From: Chryseobacterium gleum
Lineage (GTDB): Bacteria > Bacteroidota > Bacteroidia > Flavobacteriales_C > GCA-002722245
Length of the DNA: 7,092 nucleotides
NCBI GenBank assembly: GCA_945903925.1
Contig: CAMDPJ010000121.1
Coordinates: 1-7,092 of the forward strand
Direction: 5' to 3'
Below, one piece after another: positions 1 through 5,136 of the stretch; position 1 is the first letter of the stretch; each line of letters opens with the position of its first letter. The notes under the pieces were generated by a model. It saw only the letters and a program-made list of their open reading frames with translations, made no database searches and was not told where the DNA came from. The position numbers and the translations under genes were made by a program.

Positions 1-243
1 TCACACAAAATAAAAGCGATTAAAAATCGCAATAAGTTCGTTTCAAATTGCAAATTTGAAACTACTGTGGATTTTTTCCAATTTAAAGCCAGTCTGATTT
101 TCAGGGGTACTTACAACTACTTCAATGTCGAATTGGGTATTGTTTTAGAAGATTTACATGATGAAAACGTGTTGACTCGCAATAATATCCTATATTTTAT
201 TGCCACTGTCTTTTTCACTTCTGAAGATTTTTGGATTATTTAA
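1..243 (+). CDS. 3' end of an unrecognised protein gene, cut by the left window edge
   Basis: Reading from base 1, the frame stays open for 80 codons to TAA at 241-243, followed at once by TAG. It has no in-frame ATG, so the gene must begin outside the window. The other plus frames and the minus strand are broken by stops here, which favours this frame as coding. The visible C-terminus alternates hydrophobic and polar residues (for example FRGTYNYFNVELGIVLEDL), which suggests beta strands, and it ends in an aromatic and aliphatic stretch, FFTSEDFWII. I recognise no family, motif or catalytic site. It lacks the Por sorting-domain pattern seen in the 3824-5080 gene. A downstream terminator on the same strand supports a real transcription unit. 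A chance open frame remains possible. The first 62 bases hold two hairpin-forming inverted repeats inside the frame. Confidence 0.6.
   Translation, partial: SHKIKAIKNRNKFVSNCKFETTVDFFQFKASLIFRGTYNYFNVELGIVLEDLHDENVLTRNNILYFIATVFFTSEDFWII
16..30. repeat. Short inverted repeat inside the left-edge gene
   Basis: The arms GCGATT (16-21) and AATCGC (25-30) are perfect reverse complements around a 3-base AAA spacer. It lies ten bases before a longer palindrome. It falls within an open reading frame, so a regulatory role is not evident. Confidence 0.5.
40..62. repeat. Perfect 10-bp-arm palindrome inside the left-edge gene
   Basis: The arms GTTTCAAATT (40-49) and AATTTGAAAC (53-62) are perfect reverse complements around GCA. 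It lies within the open frame and encodes part of VSNCKFET. Ten matched pairs with a 3-base loop would form a stable hairpin or could be a protein-binding site. The function is unknown. Confidence 0.6.
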
Positions 244-248
244 TAGCT

Positions 249-283
249 TTAAGGAAAATTTCTTTAACCTTAATCGCTTTTTT
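249..283 (+). terminator. Weak candidate terminator after the left-edge gene
   Basis: TTAAGG (249-254) pairs with CCTTAA (268-273) across a 13-base loop. After TCGC, a run of T follows from 278. The stem is short and AT-rich with a large loop, so this is much weaker than the hairpin at 318-339. Confidence 0.25.
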
Positions 284-317
284 TAATCTTTCTAAAAAAG
301 AACTACTTTTTAAGTGG

Positions 318-339
318 CCTCCTCTTGATGGAGGTTTTT
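318..339 (+). terminator. Rho-independent terminator on the plus strand
   Basis: CCTCC (318-322) pairs with GGAGG (330-334) around a 7-base loop and is followed directly by five T (335-339). The T run is on the plus-strand side, so it would stop transcripts of the left-edge gene just before they converge on the 3' end of manC. On the minus strand the hairpin follows the manC stop closely but lacks a U run, so it is a poorer terminator for manC. Confidence 0.65.
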
Positions 340-347
340 AGGCTTCG

Positions 348-1439
348 TTACAAATACTTTTTCAACTTAGCATCTGAGTTAACATCGTTCACAAATAGTT
401 TAATGCGTTGTTCGTCGTCTTTCGGACAAATTAATAAAACATCCTCTGTGTCTACTACAATGAAGTTTTTTAAGCCGTTGGCTACCAGTAATTTGTTTCC
501 GCTTACAGCGTAAATGCTGTTTTCTGAATTGTATACTTTAAGATTTTTTCCAATTAGGGCATTTCCTTTTTCATCTTTAGCCAAATGGTCATATACAGAA
601 CCCCAAGTACCTAAATCTGTCCAGCCGAAATCGCAAGGTAAAACATATACATTTTTAGCTTTTTCCATTACGCCGTAATCTACAGAGATGTTGGTGCATT
701 CAGAGTAAGCTTTAGTAATGAAAGCTTCTTCTTGAGCAGTGCTGTAAATGCCTTTTCCTTCTTTGAAAATATTGCTGATTTCTGGAAGATTTTTTTCCAA
801 AGAGTTGATGATGCTTTTTGCCGACCATACGAAAATACCGCTGTTCCATGAGAAATCGCCACTTTGCAAAAAGAATTGAGCCATTTCTAAATTCGGTTTT
901 TCGGTGAAGGTTTTTACTTTTTTCAATCTTGGCTCAAATGCATAAGCTTCTTCTGTTGCTTGAATGTAGCCATAGCCAGTATCTGGTCTGTTGGGTTGAA
1001 TACCTAAAGTGAGCAAACAATCACTTTTGGAAGCTGCATCTAAAGCGGTGGTAATAACTTCTGTAAAAATGTCTTCTTTTAAAATCAAATGGTCGGATGG
1101 CGCAACAATCAAACAAGCATCGGGATTAATTTCACTAATTTTATAACTTGCGTAAGCTACGCAGGGAGCAGTGTTTCTGCGCTGAGGTTCGCATAAAATT
1201 TGATTGTCATCTAGCTGAGGTAATTGCTCTCTAATTAAATCTTTGTATTCAACATTGGCAACAATAAATATGTTTTCTGGCGGACAAACTTTTATCAATC
1301 TATCGTAAGTGAGTTGAAGCAGCGTTCTGCCCACGTTAAGGATATCGAGAAATTGTTTTGGTTTTGAACTTTTGCTTACCGGCCAAAATCTGCTTCCGAT
1401 GCCGCCTGCCATTATTATGCTGTAATTATTTTTCATCAT
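348..1439 (-). CDS. manC: Mannose-1-phosphate guanylyltransferase
   Basis: Transfers GMP from GTP to mannose-1-phosphate, making GDP-mannose in the cytoplasm for polysaccharide or glycoprotein synthesis. The 363-residue product has the expected nucleotidyltransferase motifs in order: the signature AGGIGSRFWP (11-20) followed by PKQF (27-30), EPQRRNTAP (84-92), PSDH (114-117), GYGYI (155-159), FTEKP (178-182), NSGIF (199-203) and DYGVMEK (254-260). It ends without the cupin-type phosphomannose isomerase domain of the roughly 470-residue AlgA enzymes, so it is the one-function form. I chose ATG at 1439 because MKNNYSIIMAGG matches the usual family N-terminus; ATG at 1436 is nearly equivalent. 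An in-frame ATG at 1499 would add 20 residues unlike the family and put a nine-A tract inside the gene. It follows the SprT-like gene in the same direction and is probably co-transcribed with it. Confidence 0.93.
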   Translation of the reverse strand: MMKNNYSIIMAGGIGSRFWPVSKSSKPKQFLDILNVGRTLLQLTYDRLIKVCPPENIFIVANVEYKDLIREQLPQLDDNQILCEPQRRNTAPCVAYASYKISEINPDACLIVAPSDHLILKEDIFTEVITTALDAASKSDCLLTLGIQPNRPDTGYGYIQATEEAYAFEPRLKKVKTFTEKPNLEMAQFFLQSGDFSWNSGIFVWSAKSIINSLEKNLPEISNIFKEGKGIYSTAQEEAFITKAYSECTNISVDYGVMEKAKNVYVLPCDFGWTDLGTWGSVYDHLAKDEKGNALIGKNLKVYNSENSIYAVSGNKLLVANGLKNFIVVDTEDVLLICPKDDEQRIKLFVNDVNSDAKLKKYL

Positions 1440-1503
1440 GTTTTTTTTTCGAGTTGCTAAGATATTAAAATAGGTTGGTAATTTGCAGGTATAACGCATG
1501 CAG

Positions 1504-2136
1504 TCAGTTTACTTTTTCTACTGGTGTAGAAGCATAAATAGTATACCACCTTTTGTTGGCTAAATTGTAGCATTTGTAACGCAAACGAATCTTTTCTTTT
1601 TTTCTAAAGGTTTCGGTTCTGTCTACTACTTTAAAGTGACTGTTGAGCGGCAGTTCGTGTAAAACCAATTGTGGGGCGTGTTTGTCTGTAATTTTAATAG
1701 CGTTCAGCAAAATATGATTGCTGTAAATATTTCCTTTTAGTGAATCTGCCTCAGCATCAATGGCGTCTCTTAAGAGGATGGGAATTCTATTGCTATTTCT
1801 TAGCTTGATTAGCAAATAACGAAAGTTTTGTTTCCATTCTTTGCCGTGCGGACTCACTCTATTTCCAAATTCTTTCCAAGTCATGTAATGCGCCCATTCG
1901 TGTAAAAATACAATCAGCATGAAATAAGGAGTAAGATCGTTGTTCAGTTCTATGTAAGGCGATTTGTACCTTCTGCGCGCGAAGCAGCCCAAACGGGCTT
2001 TTCTTGGTTCGGTGATGAAAATATCGCATTCACTGCCACGCAGCAATTGATTCACAAACACTATGGCTGGTGCAGGAAGCAACTTATAGAAGTAGGCTCT
2101 ATCGCTATATTTTCGCAACTCTCTCCAGCTTTTCAT
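1504..2136 (-). CDS. SprT-like zinc metalloprotein
   Basis: A 210-residue protein of the SprT-like (SprT/Spartan) fold. The zinc site is visible as HEWAH (H79, E80, H83), with a likely third ligand H97 in SPHGKEW (95-101), the usual spacing for the family. PRKARLGCF (44-52) just upstream resembles the conserved strand before the active-site helix. Family members are known or presumed DNA-linked proteases, but the physiological substrate of the bacterial proteins is not established. The C-terminus (about 175-210) has a single Cys, C189, and no paired CxxC zinc ribbon as in E. coli SprT; it ends in a beta-rich segment, which I recall being usual in Bacteroidota homologues. The start at 2136 lies 32 bases inside the small lipoprotein gene, so the two are probably translationally coupled, though a later alternative start cannot be excluded. 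manC follows after 64 bases. Confidence 0.88.
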   Translation of the reverse strand: MKSWRELRKYSDRAYFYKLLPAPAIVFVNQLLRGSECDIFITEPRKARLGCFARRRYKSPYIELNNDLTPYFMLIVFLHEWAHYMTWKEFGNRVSPHGKEWKQNFRYLLIKLRNSNRIPILLRDAIDAEADSLKGNIYSNHILLNAIKITDKHAPQLVLHELPLNSHFKVVDRTETFRKKEKIRLRYKCYNLANKRWYTIYASTPVEKVN

Positions 2137-2242
2137 AATATTTACTAAAAGAAGGACATTCGTTGCACTTGCTCTTGCGATGACCCTTGCAACCAGGGAA
2201 GATAATCGCTAAAAAAAAAAGGAAAGCAAAAAGTTTTTCCAT
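2105..2242 (-). CDS. Small lipoprotein with a CxxC motif, 45 residues
   Basis: ATG at 2242 opens a 45-codon frame ending in TAG at 2105-2107. The product starts with a short charged end (MEKL), a hydrophobic stretch (FAFLFFLAII) and a lipobox-like FPGC with the lipid-accepting cysteine at C18. This is the layout of a type II signal peptide, so the mature chain would be a membrane-anchored peptide of about 28 residues. The mature part starts basic (KGHRKSK), then has CNECP (C26, C29) and a charged tail. I do not recognise a named family, although very small Cys-rich lipoproteins are common in Bacteroidota. A run of ten T in the signal-peptide codons (2211-2220) must be exactly ten to keep the frame. 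The end overlaps the SprT-like start by 32 bases. It sits first in the leftward group, just behind the divergent promoter region. Confidence 0.65.
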   Translation of the reverse strand: MEKLFAFLFFLAIIFPGCKGHRKSKCNECPSFSKYYEKLERVAKI

Positions 2243-2318
2243 AATACAAGGTTTATAACATCGTGAAAATAGTAAATTGATTTTCTAAATAATACCTATT
2301 TTTACTAAAAATGCATTA
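2243..2318. promoter_or_regulatory. Divergent promoter region between the lipoprotein gene and mlaE
   Basis: These 76 bases separate two divergent transcription units, so promoters for both should lie here or just inside the flanking genes. For the plus strand, TATTTTTA (2297-2304) is one base from the Bacteroidota -7 consensus TAnnTTTG, with TTG at 2277-2279 as a possible -33 element 17 bases upstream; that would give a very short leader. I found no good match on the minus strand. A 7-bp dyad, TAGTAAA (2270-2276) and TTTACTA (2301-2307), frames the plus-strand candidate. The region is AT-rich, so chance matches are expected. Confidence 0.45.
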
Positions 2319-3062
2319 ATGTTTAAAATTTTCAAACAGTTTGACGGATACTTCTATATGCTGCGTAAGACATTCACCCGTCCGCAAAAAATGAAAATTT
2401 TTTTTAGAAGGTTTTTTCATGAGGTAGAGGCAATAGGTTTAGATTCTTTAGCTATTGTGGCTATTCTTTCGGTTTTTATGGGGGCAGTTATTCTAATTCA
2501 AAGTGCCTATAACTTCGCGAACCCATTGATACCAGACTACGCCGAAGGTGTAGCGACTCGTGATTCTATGCTTTTAGAGTTTTCGCCCACCATTATTTCT
2601 TTGATTTTAGTTGGTAAAGTAGGTTCTAGTATTGCCTCTGAATTGGGCACGATGCGTGTTACTGAGCAAATTGATGCACTAAAAATTATGGGAGTTGACC
2701 CTATGAATTACCTAATATTACCTAAAATTGTAGCAGGTGTTTTCATTATTCCTTTTCTCATTTTAATTAGCATGTTTTTAGGCATTTATGGCGGTTATTT
2801 GGCTGCTTTGGTCACTGGCGCTATATCTACAGGGAGATATATTACGGGTATTCAATATGATTTTATACCTTACTATGTATTTTATGCATTGGCCAAATCG
2901 TCGGTATTTGCTTTCATTTTAACCAGTGTTTCTTCTTTTCACGGCTATAACACACAAGGCGGTGCGCTGGAAGTAGGTAAGTCGAGCACTAAAGCTGTGG
3001 TGTATAGCACTATTGCCATTATCTTTTTCAATTTAGTACTCACTAAACTTTTGTTGAACTAA
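2319..3062 (+). CDS. mlaE: MlaE-family ABC transporter permease
   Basis: Inner-membrane permease of an Mla-type phospholipid ABC transporter, which works with an ATPase and usually an MCE-domain (MlaD) protein in lipid traffic between the membranes. The 247-residue product has the family hallmark ELGTMRVTEQIDAL (108-121) after the membrane-reentrant segment, and the conserved C-terminal part SFHGYNTQGGALEVG (206-220). Hydrophobic segments are seen at about 44-65, 90-105, 133-165, 184-205 and 226-245, and the length is typical. An amphipathic N-terminus (YFYMLRKTFTRPQKMKIFFR, 11-30) precedes the first segment, as in homologues. The start at 2319 fits the family; an ATG at 2311 in another frame stops after two codons. 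Its stop overlaps the ATPase start by one base (TAATG), a classic coupling arrangement. The mlaE symbol reflects the family; orthology to E. coli MlaE is inferred. Confidence 0.92.
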   Translation: MFKIFKQFDGYFYMLRKTFTRPQKMKIFFRRFFHEVEAIGLDSLAIVAILSVFMGAVILIQSAYNFANPLIPDYAEGVATRDSMLLEFSPTIISLILVGKVGSSIASELGTMRVTEQIDALKIMGVDPMNYLILPKIVAGVFIIPFLILISMFLGIYGGYLAALVTGAISTGRYITGIQYDFIPYYVFYALAKSSVFAFILTSVSSFHGYNTQGGALEVGKSSTKAVVYSTIAIIFFNLVLTKLLLN

Positions 3063-3823
3063 TGATTGAAGTAGCCAACATATCTAAAGGTTTTGGTGAC
3101 CGACAGGTTTTGTCGGAGATTTCTATGTACTTAGAAACTGGAAAAGTAAATATGGTTATTGGCCAAAGTGGTGCTGGTAAATCTGTGTTTTTAAAGTGTT
3201 TGGTTGGTTTAGTTAAGGCAGATGCTGGTGAAATTTTTTACGATAGAAGAAATTTCACCGAAATGAATTATCATCAAAAGAAGGAATTACATCGGGAAAT
3301 TGGCATGCTTTTTCAGGGCGGAGCGCTATTTGATTCCTTAACTGTTGAACAGAATGTTATTTTCCCTTTAGAGATGTTCACCAAAATGTCTAAATCGGAA
3401 AGTTTAGATAGGGCTAATTTTTGTCTGCAAAGAGTAAACTTAACCAATGCCAATAATTTTTACCCCGATGAGATTAGTGGTGGTATGAAAAAGAGAGTAG
3501 CCATTGCTAGAGCCATTGCTATGAATCCTAAATATTTGTTTTGTGATGAGCCAAATTCTGGATTAGACCCGCAAACATCAATTGTAATTGATAACCTCAT
3601 TAAAGAGATTACTCAAGAGTTTAACATGACTACCGTGGTTATTTCTCACGATATGAACTCGGTAATGGAGATCTCAGATAACATATTCTTTATTTATAGC
3701 GGCCAGAAATGGTGGGAGGGCAATAAGCAAGATTTACTTACTACCGATAACAAAGAATTGTGCGATTTTGTTTATGCTTCCTCTTTTATGAAGGAATTTA
3801 AGAAATCACAAAATCGCAAATAA
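3062..3823 (+). CDS. mlaF: MlaF-family ABC transporter ATP-binding protein
   Basis: Cytoplasmic ATPase that powers the permease encoded just upstream. The 253-residue product has a full set of ABC motifs: Walker A GQSGAGKS (34-41), Q-loop Q85 in MLFQGGALFDS (the FQ-GALFDSLTV form is typical of MlaF), signature ISGGMKKR (138-145, with I replacing the usual L), Walker B YLFCDEP (158-164, D162 and E163), D-loop SGLDP (166-170) and switch H196. All catalytic residues are present, so the protein should be active. The start overlaps the permease stop by one base. No MlaD gene follows: the next gene is on the other strand and its stop codon abuts this one, so the unit ends here. In Bacteroidota the MCE partner can be encoded elsewhere; I infer that here. 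Confidence 0.93.
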   Translation: MIEVANISKGFGDRQVLSEISMYLETGKVNMVIGQSGAGKSVFLKCLVGLVKADAGEIFYDRRNFTEMNYHQKKELHREIGMLFQGGALFDSLTVEQNVIFPLEMFTKMSKSESLDRANFCLQRVNLTNANNFYPDEISGGMKKRVAIARAIAMNPKYLFCDEPNSGLDPQTSIVIDNLIKEITQEFNMTTVVISHDMNSVMEISDNIFFIYSGQKWWEGNKQDLLTTDNKELCDFVYASSFMKEFKKSQNRK

Positions 3824-5080
3824 TTATTCTATTACGAGCTTCTTAAGAATACTATTATGTGCCGAGTAAAAGTACATACCCGATTGCAGCGCACTTAAAT
3901 CTAATTCAAAGAAGTAAATACCTTTACCTTTTTGTCCTTCCTCCTTTTCAAAAATCAATTTTCCGTTGATATCAAAAAGCTTAATTTTTATATTCTCATT
4001 ATTTGTTACCGAATAGCTAATAACCGCTTTGCTGCTGGCCGGATTGGGAAAGCAATTGGCCGTAATTTCGGAACTTTTAGAGTTTATACCCAACCACGCC
4101 TCATCGTATCTTAGGTTTACACCGAAACCAAAATGTTCTGGTAAATCTTTTGGCCAAACAGTTGTGGTATAATAAGGAAAGAATCCTTCATACATCAAAC
4201 CTAGGCCTGGATCTAAATTATAAAAGTTGGCAAAATATGAGCAGTTGAACTCACCAGTGTGATATTCTGGAAAAGTATTTAATCCCTGTTCTTCAAACAT
4301 TATAGTTTGAAAAGAGTTTTTTGTTTTGGTGATGGTATCGCTTAAGGTGTAAGCATAACCCGGTTTAAAACTTATGGCCACAAAAATATTTTCTTCTCCT
4401 TTAAAACGAGGTAAATGCAAGGGTATGGCCATGGTAAGCAAATCGGATTGCGTTACATTGGTAATCCAGCTTTTATCCATCGGTACTTTTATTGTTTGTT
4501 TTTTTGGGTGTTCCATTTCCCCTATACCTTCTGGTCCGGCAATGAACTTAAGGTACTCAAATTGCACAGTGTTGTAACCAAAATTAGTAAGAATATCGGG
4601 GGTATTTCTTCCCAAAATATCTACCAAAGAATCGCTTCCTACTTCAATGATCAGCGTATCTACAATGTTGTCGGCGGTATGTCTGTGGTAGGTAAATGGA
4701 ATATAAACAGAATCAACATAATAAGGAACAAACTTATTGAAATCTACATCTACATACTGATGAAATAGCTCTGCTGTGGGGTCGATAACAGAGGCCATTT
4801 TATAGTAAAAAGACCTGCCTACACCGTTTGTGTAATCAAACAAAGCAGTATCGGGAAAAAGAAAATCAGAGATGTAAAGTTCAGATACGCCAGGGTTAGC
4901 CCCTGCAAAAGTTCCCCCGTAATCGTACCACTTTTTTATTTGAGCTCCTCTGTATGAATTTGATGTTGGGGCGTTTATCTTAATAATTCGTTGCAAGCCA
5001 TCTTGAGGATAAATAGGGGCTACCTGAGCCTGTGATAAAATGCCAGTTAGTATGAAAAGGATAAATATTATTTTTTTCAT
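3824..5080 (-). CDS. Secreted protein with a type IX secretion sorting domain, function unknown
   Basis: A 418-residue protein with a Sec signal peptide (MKKIIFILFILTGILSQA, cleavage probably after A18). It ends in a type A Por secretion-system C-terminal domain at about 338-418: FPNPAS (344-349) opens it, IKIKLFDINGKLI (364-376) is the central beta hairpin, and GMYFYS (401-406) followed by KKLVIE (413-418) ends it. Such proteins cross the outer membrane by the type IX system and are usually released or attached to the cell surface. The body, about 20-337, is rich in aromatic residues and looks beta-structured. I see no catalytic motif and only two mature cysteines (C280 and C343), and I recognise no domain there. 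It lies 56 bases downstream of gcvP in the same direction but has its own promoter-like box, so it may be transcribed separately. It has no room for its own terminator before mlaF. Confidence 0.88.
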   Translation of the reverse strand: MKKIIFILFILTGILSQAQVAPIYPQDGLQRIIKINAPTSNSYRGAQIKKWYDYGGTFAGANPGVSELYISDFLFPDTALFDYTNGVGRSFYYKMASVIDPTAELFHQYVDVDFNKFVPYYVDSVYIPFTYHRHTADNIVDTLIIEVGSDSLVDILGRNTPDILTNFGYNTVQFEYLKFIAGPEGIGEMEHPKKQTIKVPMDKSWITNVTQSDLLTMAIPLHLPRFKGEENIFVAISFKPGYAYTLSDTITKTKNSFQTIMFEEQGLNTFPEYHTGEFNCSYFANFYNLDPGLGLMYEGFFPYYTTTVWPKDLPEHFGFGVNLRYDEAWLGINSKSSEITANCFPNPASSKAVISYSVTNNENIKIKLFDINGKLIFEKEEGQKGKGIYFFELDLSALQSGMYFYSAHNSILKKLVIE

Positions 5081-5097
5081 GCAGTGTTCGTTTGGGG

Positions 5098-5125
5098 AAT
5101 GAAGTTAGTAAACACTAACATCATT
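5098..5125. repeat. Imperfect palindrome ahead of the type IX cargo gene
   Basis: AATGA (5098-5102) and GTTAGT (5104-5109) are mirrored by ACTAAC (5114-5119) and TCATT (5121-5125), with one A/A mismatch and an AAAC loop. That is eleven pairs. On the minus strand it is not followed by a U run, so it is not a typical gcvP terminator. It lies 17 bases before the ATG at 5080, near the expected start of the mRNA, and could be a leader stem-loop or an operator. Confidence 0.5.
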
Positions 5126-5127
5126 GG

Positions 5128-5135
5128 CAAACTTA
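5128..5135 (-). promoter_or_regulatory. Candidate -7 promoter box for the type IX cargo gene
   Basis: On the minus strand this reads TAAGTTTG, an exact match to the Bacteroidota -7 consensus TAnnTTTG. It directly follows the gcvP stop codon. Transcription would begin around 5120-5124, giving a leader of about 40 bases. No clear TTTG -33 element is found at the usual distance, so support is partial. Confidence 0.35.
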
Positions 5136-5136
5136 A

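Noticed and set aside
294..311. AAAAAG/CTTTTT hairpin (295-300 and 306-311) as a manC terminator on the minus strand
   Set aside because: The stem is nearly all A-T pairs and the T run is part of the stem itself, so support is too weak to list.
236..337. A minus-strand open stretch of about 33 codons (KPPSRGG... to a TAA at 236-238) after the manC stop
   Set aside because: It has no start codon, covers the plus-strand terminator hairpin and overlaps the left-edge gene, so it is most likely chance in low-complexity AT-rich DNA.
325..862. Short frames at 325-513 (+) and 680-862 (-) over manC
   Set aside because: Both overlap strongly conserved manC coding sequence in another frame, so they are shadows.
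348..1439. Bifunctional AlgA-type enzyme with phosphomannose isomerase activity
   Set aside because: The product stops at 363 residues and has no C-terminal cupin domain.
3932..4577. Two more plus-strand frames of about 60 codons inside the type IX cargo gene (3932-4114 and 4374-4577)
   Set aside because: Both are antisense shadows of the cargo gene; they have no protein-like pattern and no promoter or terminator context.
4415..4768. A 117-codon plus-strand open frame
   Set aside because: It lies wholly within the type IX cargo gene on the opposite strand, has no recognisable features, and the minus-strand protein is clearly real at both ends.
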